Shown here in pieces: positions 1-7,889 of a stretch of 64,000 bases of DNA. A program made the position numbers and the translations under genes. The notes below the pieces were generated by a model that worked only from the letters and a program-made list of their open reading frames with translations, made no database searches and was not told where the DNA came from. Location: contig JAFKKF010000006.1 in the NCBI GenBank assembly GCA_017305635.1, positions 248,001 through 312,000 of the forward strand. The letters are read 5' to 3'. The DNA is from Hyphomicrobiales bacterium. GTDB taxonomy: Bacteria > Pseudomonadota > Alphaproteobacteria > Rhizobiales > Kaistiaceae. Positions within the stretch are counted from its first letter, which is position 1, and each line of letters begins with the position of its first letter.

Positions 1-1409
1 AAGGCCATCGGGATGAACACCGCAGTCAGGACCAGCGCGACGCCGATCAGCGCCCCGGTGATCTCGCCCATCGACTTCTCGGTCGCCGCGCGGGGCGGCA
101 GGCCTTCCTCGCGCATGATGCGCTCGACGTTCTCGACGACGACGATGGCGTCGTCGACGAGTAGGCCGATGGCGAGCACCATGGCGAACATGGTGAGCAT
201 GTTGATCGAGAAGCCGAGCGCCGCGAGGATGCCGAAGGTGCCGAGCAGCACCACCGGGATCGCGATCATCGGGATGAGCGTCGCGCGCAGGTTCTGCAGG
301 AAGAGGAGGAGCACGACGAAGACGAGGACGACGGCCTCGATGAGCGTCTCGATGACCTTCTCGATGGATTGCTCGACGAAGGGCGTGGTCTCGTAGGAAT
401 AGGCGACGGTCACGCCTTCGGGCAGCGTCGGCGCGAGCTTGTCGAGCTCGGCGTGGACGGCATTGGCGGTGGTGATCGCATTGGCGCCGCTCGCCAGCTG
501 CACGCCGAAGCCCGCGGCGGGCTTGCCGTTGAAGGTGGAGCTGGAGCCGTAGGAGGCGAGGCCGATCTCCACCCGCGCGACGTTGCCGAGGCGCACGGTC
601 GAGCCGTCGGCGGCGATCTTCAGCGTGACCGCCCTGAACTGGTCGGCGGTCTCGAGAAGGCTCTGGGCGGTGAGCGTGGCGAGAAGCTGCTGGCCACTGA
701 CCGCCGGGGAGGCGCCGATCTTGCCGACCGAGACCTGGACGTTCTGCGCCTGAAGGGCGGAGATGACGTCGGCCGGGGTCAGCTGGAACTGCTGCAGCTT
801 GGTCGGGTCGAGCCAGATGCGCATGGCATAGCTCGAGCCGAAGGACTGGATCGATCCGACGCCGTCGACGCGCTCGATGCGGTCCTGGATGCGGCTCGAC
901 ATGATGTCGGCGAGCTGCTGCGTCGTGTAGCGGCCGTCCTCCGAGACGATGTTGCCGATCATTAGGATGCCGGAAGGCGAGCGCGAGACGGTGAGCCCGG
1001 CGCTCTGCACCGAGTCGGGAAGCTGGCGCTCGACGCGCGACAGCTTGTTCTGCACCTGGACCTGGGCGGTGTCGGGATCGGTGTCGTTGGAAAAGGTGAG
1101 CGTGATCGAGGCGGAGCCGGTCGACGAGCTCGATTCCATGTAGAGGAGCCCGTCGAGCCCGGTCATCGCGGATTCGATCGTGGTCGTCACCGAGTTCTCG
1201 ACCGCCTCGGCGCTGGCGCCGGAATAGGTCGCGCCGATGCGGATCGTGGTCGGGGCGATCTCCGGATATTGCGAGATCGACAAGGAATAGATGCCGAGCG
1301 CGCCGCCGAGCATGGTGACGATGGCGAGCACGGTCGCGAAGATGGGCCGTGCAATGAAGAAGCTGGCGAGCGACCGGCGCGGCGCCGTGGCGGTGAGGAC
1401 GTCGCTCAT
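1..1409 (-). CDS. RND efflux pump inner-membrane permease (AcrB/MexB type), N-terminal part
   Basis: Proton-driven multidrug or solvent exporter of the hydrophobe/amphiphile RND class in the inner membrane. About 469 N-terminal residues are visible; the rest lies beyond the left edge. The minus-strand ATG at 1409 opens MSDVLTATAPRRSLASFF, followed by a first membrane helix (about residues 17-40). The porter-domain stretch FSNDTDPDTAQVQVQNKLS sits near residue 108. The helix-4 motif GLLVDDAIVVVENVER sits near residue 411 and carries the adjacent Asp pair of the proton relay known from AcrB. The adaptor gene stops one base upstream of this start, so the two form an operon and the product should pair with that adaptor and an outer-membrane TolC-like channel encoded elsewhere. 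The substrate cannot be told from sequence. Confidence 0.95.
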   Translation of the reverse strand, partial: MSDVLTATAPRRSLASFFIARPIFATVLAIVTMLGGALGIYSLSISQYPEIAPTTIRIGATYSGASAEAVENSVTTTIESAMTGLDGLLYMESSSSTGSASITLTFSNDTDPDTAQVQVQNKLSRVERQLPDSVQSAGLTVSRSPSGILMIGNIVSEDGRYTTQQLADIMSSRIQDRIERVDGVGSIQSFGSSYAMRIWLDPTKLQQFQLTPADVISALQAQNVQVSVGKIGASPAVSGQQLLATLTAQSLLETADQFRAVTLKIAADGSTVRLGNVARVEIGLASYGSSSTFNGKPAAGFGVQLASGANAITTANAVHAELDKLAPTLPEGVTVAYSYETTPFVEQSIEKVIETLIEAVVLVFVVLLLFLQNLRATLIPMIAIPVVLLGTFGILAALGFSINMLTMFAMVLAIGLLVDDAIVVVENVERIMREEGLPPRAATEKSMGEITGALIGVALVLTAVFIPMA

Positions 1410-1410
1410 G

Positions 1411-2607
1411 TCACTGGCCCGCCGCGGGCGCCGCCGCCTCGATGCTCTGGCGTATCACGCCGTTTGCGTCGATCGTCACCTCGAGCGGCTGGACGGCCGA
1501 GCCCTCCGATATCTTCTGCAGGCCGTCGACGATCACCTGGTCGCCCTCGTCGATGCCGGCCGTCACGATCCAGGTATTGTCCACGCTGCCATCGACGGTA
1601 AGGACACGGGTGGCAGCCTTGCCGCCCTCGGCGACGAGCACCGTCGGATTGCCGTTGGCATCGAAGGTCACGGCGCGCTGCGGCACGAGGAAGGCCCTCG
1701 GGTTGCTGCCGAGATCGACCTTGGCGCGCACGAACATGCCGGGAAGCAGGACGCGCCGCGGATTGGGGAAGCTGGCGCGCAGCGAGAAAGTGCCGGTCGA
1801 TTCGCTCACCACCACGTCGGTGAGGGTCATCTTGCCCGCCTCGCCATAGGCGCTCCCGTTCTCCAGGGTCAGATGCACCGCGGGAGGCTGCCCGGGCCCG
1901 CCGCCCTTGAGGGCACCGGCCTCGACCGCGGCGCGGATGCGGAGGAGGTTGATGCTGGTATCGACCAGGTCGACATAGGCGGGGTCGAGAAGCCGGACGG
2001 TGGCGAGCGCCGTCGTCTGCGCCGCCGTCACCAGGGCTCCCTGGGTCACTGCCGAGCGGCCGATGAGGCCGGAGATCGGCGCCTTCACCTTGGTGAGGTC
2101 GAGGTTGATCTCCGCCGCCTGCAGCGAGGCGTTGGCGCTTGCCGCGTCGGCCTTTGCCTGGACGAGGGCGATCCGCGCATCCTCGAGGTCGCTCGCCGAG
2201 ACATTGGCGCCGAGCTTGACGTAGCGGTCGTATTTCGCCTGCGCGCTGGTGACCGATGCCTCGGCCCGTTCGAGGGCCGCCTGGGCGACGGCCACGCTCG
2301 CCTTGTAGGAAGCGTCGTCGATCTCGTAGAGGATATCGCCGGCCTGCACCTGCGCGCCCTCCCGGAAGTTGATCGTCCGCACGATGCCGCCGACCTGCGG
2401 CCGCACCTCGGCTTCCTGCGAGGCGGTGACCCGTCCCGCCAGCTCGACGGTGAAGGGCACCGCCTGGGGGTGCATCGTGACGACGCCGACCTCGACCGGC
2501 CCCGCCGCCGCGCCGGGCGCCCCGGGCGGTCCCGGCTGTGCCTGTGCCGCCGAGGCGAAGGCGAGGCAGGCAATGGCAAGAAGCCCGCTCCGAAACCGCA
2601 CGACCAT
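1411..2607 (-). CDS. RND efflux periplasmic adaptor (membrane fusion protein)
   Basis: Periplasmic adaptor of an AcrA/MexA-like pump that bridges the adjacent RND permease to an outer-membrane channel. The 398-residue form starting at ATG 2607 begins with a classical signal peptide (basic start, hydrophobic core, AQAQ near residue 24), and GAGGA-like Shine-Dalgarno sequence lies just upstream; the reading frame is open further upstream but lacks these signals. The barrel-sandwich half motif GGIVRTINFREGAQVQAGD occurs near residue 72, and the second half VKAPISGLIGRSAVTQGA near 175. An alpha-hairpin of Ala/Gln/Lys-rich heptads lies between them and a beta-barrel plus membrane-proximal domain follows. 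Its stop is one base from the permease start. Confidence 0.93.
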   Translation of the reverse strand: MVVRFRSGLLAIACLAFASAAQAQPGPPGAPGAAAGPVEVGVVTMHPQAVPFTVELAGRVTASQEAEVRPQVGGIVRTINFREGAQVQAGDILYEIDDASYKASVAVAQAALERAEASVTSAQAKYDRYVKLGANVSASDLEDARIALVQAKADAASANASLQAAEINLDLTKVKAPISGLIGRSAVTQGALVTAAQTTALATVRLLDPAYVDLVDTSINLLRIRAAVEAGALKGGGPGQPPAVHLTLENGSAYGEAGKMTLTDVVVSESTGTFSLRASFPNPRRVLLPGMFVRAKVDLGSNPRAFLVPQRAVTFDANGNPTVLVAEGGKAATRVLTVDGSVDNTWIVTAGIDEGDQVIVDGLQKISEGSAVQPLEVTIDANGVIRQSIEAAAPAAGQ

Positions 2608-2923
2608 TTTTCCTCGTCGTCCCTGTTGATTGGAGTCCAGCCTATCCCTGCCGGCACGGACCTGAAAGAAACGTGACCGATAGGCCCGGATAGCGGCGCA
2701 GGAGTAGCACAATGATGCACGGATCGCGCCATCGCCGGCGGGATCGCATGGCCGAGGTGCGGAGGTCGCCGGCGGGCCGGCATTGCAACAGGGGCCCGCT
2801 CATCTATGCTGGCGAGGCCAGCCATCGGCCGCGCTCCCCTTGAATTCGCCGTCCCTGCGCCGTCCCTGCCTTTCCGCTCCGCCGGCCTTTCGCCACGCCA
2901 GGCGACCTGGAGTACCGAGTGTC
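2608..2923. promoter_or_regulatory. Divergent intergenic region between efflux operon and DUF4403 gene
   Basis: About 316 bases lie between the start of the efflux adaptor (minus) and the chosen GTG start of the DUF4403 lipoprotein (plus). No gene is supported in it. A plausible sigma70-like promoter for the plus gene is TTGCAA at 2783-2788, a 16-base spacer and TATGCT at 2805-2810. No regulator gene lies beside the pump and no clear palindromic operator was seen. Confidence 0.35.
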
Positions 2924-4387
2924 GTGCGCAAGTTTGCGACCTTCGCTGTCCTCCTCCTTGCCGGCCTGCTGCCGGCCGGCTGCATCGGGCAGGCGTCGCT
3001 TCCGCCCGATGTCGCTCCCGTCCGGCTTCCCATCCAGGCGACCGAGCGCATCCCGGTCAATATCCGGACCTCGTGGCAGGCGCTGACCGGCGCCATCGAG
3101 GCCGCGATCCCCCGTTGCGCCGGCGCCAGCGCGGACGGGACCTGCCCGGAGGGGGCGTCCGAGGACCAGTTCGTCTTCCGGCACGAGGACGACTGGCTGG
3201 CGATCGACCGAAGCATGCTCGGCCAGCCAATGGGCGTGCGCATCGCGGTGTGGCGGGTGAGCCCGATCGCGGTTGCCGTTTCCGGAAACCACGTGACGGC
3301 GTCGCTGAAACTCCTCTATCGGATGCGGGTCGGGTTGATGAGCGGCCGGCAGCTTGCGAGTTGCGGCCTTGGCGAGGCACCGCGGGAACTGACGGTGAAG
3401 CTCGACGGCGACCTGCGTTTCGCGCCGCAATGGTACCTCGATCCCGATTTCCGGTTGAGCCTGGTGCCCGGCGCGCGTTGCGCCGTCAGCTTCCTCGGCA
3501 TCGACGTCACCGATGCGGTGATGAAGCCCGTGCGCAAGGTTCTCCAGGAAGAGGCCGACGATGCGGCGGGGCGTATCCGCGAGGTCAGCGACGTCCGTGA
3601 GTTGGCGGCTGCGTTCTGGACGCGCCTCAACCAGCCCATGGCGATCGGCGAGGGGGCCTGGTTCCTGCCCAACCTGTCGGAAGTCCATATCCAGCCGCCG
3701 CAGACGTCGGCGGACGGGCGCTATCTCGGCGCGACCGTCGCGGTCGAGGGCGTGCCGAAGGTCGTCATCGGCGCCCGTCCGGTGCCGGCCGTCACTCCCT
3801 TGCCGACGCTCACCGAGGGGCCGGTGGCTCCCGTCTTCAGCGTCAAGGTGAGGGGCTTCATAAGCTATCCCGAGGCCGCCGCCATCGTCCGCGAGCATCT
3901 GGCCAGCGCGCTCGCGGCGCAGAACCTGCCGGCGATACGCCTCGCCAGCGTGAGCATGAGCGGACGGGGCGAGAACGTCGTGGTGGCATTGCAGGTGCAC
4001 GGCTTCCTGTCGGGCAAGTTCTATCTTTTCGGCGTGCCCCGATTCGAGAGCACCAGGGGAAGCATGGCCGGCGGCAAGCTCACGCTCGACCATCCGCGCT
4101 TTTCGTTCACCTCCGACGGCCCGTTCACCACGCTGGTGCTTTCCTTCGTCCGCCAGCGCATCCAGAGAGACCTCGAAGCGGCAGCCTGGTGGGACGTCAC
4201 GCCCGAGCTCCAGAGGGCGATGCCCGGCCTCGAAGCCGCCCTGAACCGGGAGCTGACGCCCGAGGCCCGGCTCGAGGGCCGGTTGACCGAGTTCGGCCCC
4301 GGCGAGGTAAGGGTGGGCCCGGACGGGCTCGAGGCCTGGTACCGGCTCGGCGGGCAGATCGGGGTCGTCGTGGCGCCGCTCAACTAG
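2924..4387 (+). CDS. DUF4403 family lipoprotein
   Basis: A predicted lipoprotein of about 487 residues and unknown molecular function. From the GTG at 2924 the product begins VRKFATFAVLLLAGLLPAGC, a textbook lipoprotein signal with lipobox LPAGC, so Cys20 or so would be acylated; an upstream in-frame TTG at 2783 would bury this signal and is less likely. The mature part has the repeated layout of DUF4403 proteins: two related halves, each rich in beta strands, with motifs such as RIPVNIRTSW and FSVKVRGFISYPEAAAIV. It ends convergent to the GntR-type regulator. The family assignment rests on recognition of the overall pattern, not a search. Confidence 0.7.
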   Translation: MRKFATFAVLLLAGLLPAGCIGQASLPPDVAPVRLPIQATERIPVNIRTSWQALTGAIEAAIPRCAGASADGTCPEGASEDQFVFRHEDDWLAIDRSMLGQPMGVRIAVWRVSPIAVAVSGNHVTASLKLLYRMRVGLMSGRQLASCGLGEAPRELTVKLDGDLRFAPQWYLDPDFRLSLVPGARCAVSFLGIDVTDAVMKPVRKVLQEEADDAAGRIREVSDVRELAAAFWTRLNQPMAIGEGAWFLPNLSEVHIQPPQTSADGRYLGATVAVEGVPKVVIGARPVPAVTPLPTLTEGPVAPVFSVKVRGFISYPEAAAIVREHLASALAAQNLPAIRLASVSMSGRGENVVVALQVHGFLSGKFYLFGVPRFESTRGSMAGGKLTLDHPRFSFTSDGPFTTLVLSFVRQRIQRDLEAAAWWDVTPELQRAMPGLEAALNRELTPEARLEGRLTEFGPGEVRVGPDGLEAWYRLGGQIGVVVAPLN

Positions 4388-4413
4388 CCGCGCGGCCCGG
4401 CGGAACCGGCTAG
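4384..4413. terminator. Possible bidirectional terminator stem between convergent genes
   Basis: CTAGCCG at 4384-4390 and its exact complement CGGCTAG at 4407-4413 can form a 7-bp stem with a 16-base loop spanning the stop codons of the two convergent genes. There is no T-run, so termination is only suggested by position. Confidence 0.25.
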
Positions 4414-5168
4414 TCGGCCGGGATCGGCGGCCGCGGCTCGCGGCTCGCGAAGCGCAGCCCGGCCTTCAGGTGCCGGCTCATGTGATAGGCATAGGCGATG
4501 CGGTCGCGCGCCTCGATGGCGGCGATGATGTCGCGGTGCTCGAGATAGGTGCCGTCGAGCGCGACGCGTACGGATTTGCCGAGCTGCATGAGCCGCATGA
4601 TGATCGGACGGATGATCCCGTAGACGTCGGACAGCGTCCGGTTGCCGGCGGTCTCGACCAGGATGGTGTGGAAGGCGAAGTCGAGCTCGGTGGCGCGGCG
4701 GACGTCGGCGGCGAGCAGCTCCTCGTTGACCCGGCGCAGCTCGGCGATGGTTGCCGCATCGATCCGGGCGAAGAGCGCATCGGCGAGGTTGATCTCGATC
4801 AGGCGCCGGAAGCCCTGCACGTCCTCGAAGGTCTCGGCCGATATGTCGAGGCCGAAGGAATAGAGGTCCATCGCCGCATGCCAGCGGCGATCGGTGATGA
4901 CCGTGCCGATTTTCTGGCGCGACTCGACGATGCCATAGGCCTTGAGGATGCGGATCGCCTCACGGATCGTGTTGCGCCCGGTGCCGAACATGGCGGCGAG
5001 CGCCATCTCGGTGGGCAGCACGTCGCCCACTTTCAGCGACCGGCTGCGGATCAACGCGCGGATGGATCCGACCGCGTGATCGACGGCCGAGCCATGTTCC
5101 GCGCCGCCTTCCCCTTCCCCGCCCGTCACCTCGGAATCCATATCGTCTGTGCTTGCTCGCATCCCCAT
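4410..5168 (-). CDS. FadR/GntR-family transcriptional regulator (FCD domain)
   Basis: DNA-binding repressor or activator of the GntR family, FadR subgroup, probably responding to a sugar acid. An N-terminal winged helix-turn-helix (about residues 28-95) includes the typical stretch LPTEMALAAMFGTGRNTIR. An all-helical FCD ligand domain follows with RRLIEINLADALFARI and LDFAFHTILVETAGN, the latter carrying the Asp and His positions that bind metal in this family. Start 5168 (252 aa) is preferred because GGGAGAG lies nine bases upstream; an ATG at 5195 gives nine more residues. It is divergent from uxuA over a short intergenic region, so it most likely controls the uronate operon. Confidence 0.9.
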   Translation of the reverse strand: MGMRASTDDMDSEVTGGEGEGGAEHGSAVDHAVGSIRALIRSRSLKVGDVLPTEMALAAMFGTGRNTIREAIRILKAYGIVESRQKIGTVITDRRWHAAMDLYSFGLDISAETFEDVQGFRRLIEINLADALFARIDAATIAELRRVNEELLAADVRRATELDFAFHTILVETAGNRTLSDVYGIIRPIIMRLMQLGKSVRVALDGTYLEHRDIIAAIEARDRIAYAYHMSRHLKAGLRFASREPRPPIPAD

Positions 5169-5303
5169 CAAAGCATTCTCTCCCGCCAGATTCATCTGTA
5201 GGACATTTGCGGGACAATTTGCCGCATACCAGAGCGTGGATGCGAGATTTACAACGGGTTCACGCGGATTTTATCCCACAAATAAAGAAAAAAGCGGGGG
5301 AAA
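5169..5303. promoter_or_regulatory. Divergent promoter/operator region of the uronate operon
   Basis: The short gap between the FadR-type regulator and uxuA should hold both promoters and the operator. TGTAGGACA at 5197-5205 has the GTnnnAC core typical of FadR-subfamily operators, although its outer bases do not fit fully. An A/T-rich stretch at 5265-5292 precedes uxuA, and GCGGGGGAAA just before ATG 5304 can serve as ribosome binding site. Confidence 0.4.
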
Positions 5304-6512
5304 ATGCTGGAAGCGTGGCGCTGGTTCGGACCGGGCGATCCCGTCACGCTGGATCATGCGCGCCATGCCGGTGCCAAGGGTATCGTAACCGCGCTGCATC
5401 ACCAGTACGACGGTCGAACCTGGACCAGCAACGACATCCTTGCCCACAGGAAACTCGTCGAGGATGCCGGGCTCGTCTGGTCGGTCTGCGAATCGATCCC
5501 GATGAACGATTCGCTGAAGCTGCGGACCGGCAACTGGCGCCGCTATCTCGACAATTGGAAGGACACGCTCGCCAATCTCGGCCGCGCCGGTGTTCCCGTC
5601 GTCTGCTACAACTTCATGCCGATCCTCGACTGGATGCGCACCGACCTGATGTACCGGGTCGAGTCGGGGGGCTATGCCGTGCGCTTCGACCGCATCGCCT
5701 TCGCCGCCTTCGACCTTCTCGTTCTCAAGCGGTCCGGCGCCGAGCGCGACTATTCGCCCGAGGTCATCCGTCTCGCCGAAGCGAAGCTGAAGGCGATGAC
5801 GCCGGACGAGCTGGCCAAGCTCGAGGCCAATATCATCGGCGTCTTCCCGGCGCGCGAGGAGGTCTATTCCCGCGACGGCGTGCTGAAGCGCATCGCCCAG
5901 TTCGCCGAGCTCGACGTGGCGGCGCTCCGCGGTCACCTCGTCGATTTCCTGCGCGAGGTGCTCCCCGTCGCCGCCGATGTCGGCGTGCGCCTCGGCATTC
6001 ACGCCGATGATCCGCCCTACCCGCTCTTCGGCCTGCCGCGCATCGTCTCGACGGCCGACGACCTGCGCGCCATCCTTGCCGCCTTCGACGTTCCCGAGAA
6101 CGGCCTCACCTTCTGCGTCGGCTCGCTCGGCGTCCGGCCCGACAACGACCTCGTCGCCATGGTCCGCGAATTCGCGCCGCGCATTCATTTCGCGCATCTG
6201 CGCAACGTCAAGCGCGAGCCGCACGGCTCCTTCTTCGAGGCCGACCACCTCGACGGCGATTCCGACATGGTCGCGATCGTCGACGCGCTCCTCGGCGAGG
6301 AACGCGCGCGCCGCAAGGCCGGCCGCCGGGACCACCAGATCCCGATGCGCCCCGATCACGGACACCTGCTCGTCGATGACATCGGCAAGGTGGTCAACCC
6401 CGGCTACTCGTGCATAGGCCGGCTGAAGGGCCTCGCGGAGCTTCGCGGCGTCATGCGTGCCCTCGATTTCAAGGCCGGCCTGGGGCCGGGCAATCGGCCG
6501 GTCACGGGCTGA
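5304..6512 (+). CDS. uxuA: Mannonate dehydratase
   Basis: Cytosolic enzyme that dehydrates D-mannonate to 2-keto-3-deoxy-D-gluconate in glucuronate catabolism. The 402-residue product matches the UxuA length and fold: N-terminal MLEAWRWFGPGDPVTL, then GIVTALHHQYDG, CYNFMPILDWMRTDL and GIHADDPPYPLFGLPRI. It continues with HFAHLRNVKRE and the C-terminal metal-site motif MRPDHGH. Conserved His, Cys (FCVGSLG) and Asp residues that bind Mn/Fe in this family are present. The gene is first in an apparent operon with a sugar ABC transporter. The next step enzymes (uronate isomerase, mannonate oxidoreductase, KDG kinase) are not in the window. Confidence 0.95.
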   Translation: MLEAWRWFGPGDPVTLDHARHAGAKGIVTALHHQYDGRTWTSNDILAHRKLVEDAGLVWSVCESIPMNDSLKLRTGNWRRYLDNWKDTLANLGRAGVPVVCYNFMPILDWMRTDLMYRVESGGYAVRFDRIAFAAFDLLVLKRSGAERDYSPEVIRLAEAKLKAMTPDELAKLEANIIGVFPAREEVYSRDGVLKRIAQFAELDVAALRGHLVDFLREVLPVAADVGVRLGIHADDPPYPLFGLPRIVSTADDLRAILAAFDVPENGLTFCVGSLGVRPDNDLVAMVREFAPRIHFAHLRNVKREPHGSFFEADHLDGDSDMVAIVDALLGEERARRKAGRRDHQIPMRPDHGHLLVDDIGKVVNPGYSCIGRLKGLAELRGVMRALDFKAGLGPGNRPVTG

Positions 6513-6605
6513 AAGGCCGCCGAGACGGAAGGAATGCGCCGCAGAGAGGCGCGGACGGGATCGTCGCCCGAACACGACGCGAAGCAAGAAAACGGAGGAA
6601 GTGGA

Positions 6606-7727
6606 ATGTCGTTCCTGCTCGATCGTAGAAAGTTCCTGCTCGGGGCCGCCGGTGCCGGGCTCGCCGCTGGCGGCCTCATCAGCTTTCCCTTCGGCCTTGC
6701 CCAGGCCGCCGAGACCAAGCCGATCACCGACCGCAAGCTGAAGATCGCTCTCTCCAACTCCTTCATCGGCAACAAGTGGCGCCTGACGATGGAGAACCTC
6801 TTCAAGTCGGCCCTGCAGATGGAGCCCTACAAGTCGGAGGTCGAGGGCAGCTGGTTCAACTCGGGCAACGACGTCAGCAAGCAGTCGCAGCAGATCGCCA
6901 ACCTGATCTCGCAGGGCGTCGATGCGATCCTCGTCGACGCCGCCTCGCCGACCGGGCTGAACGGCATCCTGCACCAGGCCAGCCAGCGCGGCATCCTCGT
7001 CGTCTCCTTCGACAACACGGTGACCGAGCCGACCGGCCTGAAGATCGGCATGGACGAGTTCAATTTCGGCGTGCTGTGGGCCGAGTTCGTCGCCAAGAAG
7101 ATCAACGGCAAGGGCAACGTCATCATGGTCACCGGCGTCGCCGGCACCTATGACGACGACGAGCGCAACAAGGGCGGCGACAGCGTCTGGGCCAAGTACC
7201 CGGACATCAAGGTCGTGGCGCGCTACACCGGCATGTGGGACTCAGCGGTGACGCAGACCAATACCGCCGCGATCCTGCCGACCCTGCCGAAGATCGACGG
7301 CATCTGGTCGGGCAGCGGCACCGACGGCGTGCTGAAGGCCTTCGTCGAGGCCGGCCGCCCGCTGCCGCCCACCGCCGGCACTGGCGAGAACGGCTTCCGC
7401 AAGTTCATGACCAAGGACGGCTACATGGGCCAGAAGGTCGACGGGCTTTCCTTCGACGACGCGCCCTTCGAGTCGGTCATCGCGCTGGAGCTCGCGCGGG
7501 CGGTACTGCGCGGAACCTATCCGCGCGGCAACGTCGTGCTGCCTGCGCCGGCCGTCACCAACGACACGATCGAGGTCGGCGTGAACGTCTTCCCCGACCA
7601 GCCGGACAGCCTCAACTGCCTGTTCACCGATTCGGGCAAGAACGCGCTCGTCCAGTTCTGCATCGACGCAGCGCTGAACGGCACGCCCTGCGAAGGCAAG
7701 CTCGAGGTCCGGCTGCCCAAGGCCTGA
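6606..7727 (+). CDS. Sugar ABC transporter substrate-binding protein, Tat-exported
   Basis: Periplasmic binding protein of the ribose/galactose class (Peripla_BP_4), feeding the ATPase and permeases just downstream. The start at ATG 6606 (373 aa) is preceded by ACGGAGGAAG; an open frame upstream lacks a ribosome site. The N-terminus DRRKFLLGAAGAGLAAGG is a twin-arginine signal, with cleavage probably after QAAE near residue 35. The mature part shows the two-lobed pattern: KIALSNSFIGNKWRLTME, then ISQGVDAILVDAASPTGLN, VSFDNTVTEPTG and IWSGSGTDGVLKAF. The gene order behind uxuA suggests a uronate, aldonate or oligouronide as ligand, but this is inference. Confidence 0.93.
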   Translation: MSFLLDRRKFLLGAAGAGLAAGGLISFPFGLAQAAETKPITDRKLKIALSNSFIGNKWRLTMENLFKSALQMEPYKSEVEGSWFNSGNDVSKQSQQIANLISQGVDAILVDAASPTGLNGILHQASQRGILVVSFDNTVTEPTGLKIGMDEFNFGVLWAEFVAKKINGKGNVIMVTGVAGTYDDDERNKGGDSVWAKYPDIKVVARYTGMWDSAVTQTNTAAILPTLPKIDGIWSGSGTDGVLKAFVEAGRPLPPTAGTGENGFRKFMTKDGYMGQKVDGLSFDDAPFESVIALELARAVLRGTYPRGNVVLPAPAVTNDTIEVGVNVFPDQPDSLNCLFTDSGKNALVQFCIDAALNGTPCEGKLEVRLPKA

Positions 7728-7889
7728 GAGGCACAAGCGGCGCGGCGGGCGGCCACCGGCCCTCCGCCGCCCTTCTCCCTCCGGCAAGGCCGGGCGCCGC
7801 GGTCCTCTCCGCGGCCGCCTGCCTTCATTTCGCCCGCGGCGTGATAGGCTCGTCGCGCCCGCCTCACTGCCAGCGAGCGGAAGAACCAG
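7728..7889 (+). terminator. GC-rich stem-loops between binding-protein and ATPase genes
   Basis: This 162-base gap contains a perfect 7-bp stem (GCCGCGG at 7796-7802, loop TCCTCT, CCGCGGC at 7809-7815) and another G/C-rich potential hairpin at about 7745-7772. Neither has a T-run. Such stems after a binding-protein gene commonly protect its transcript and reduce read-through, giving more binding protein than membrane components; that role is inferred. Confidence 0.4.

Noticed and set aside
5271-6974. A 567-codon minus-strand frame opposite uxuA
   Set aside because: uxuA on the plus strand has all family motifs; the opposite frame is low-complexity shadow.
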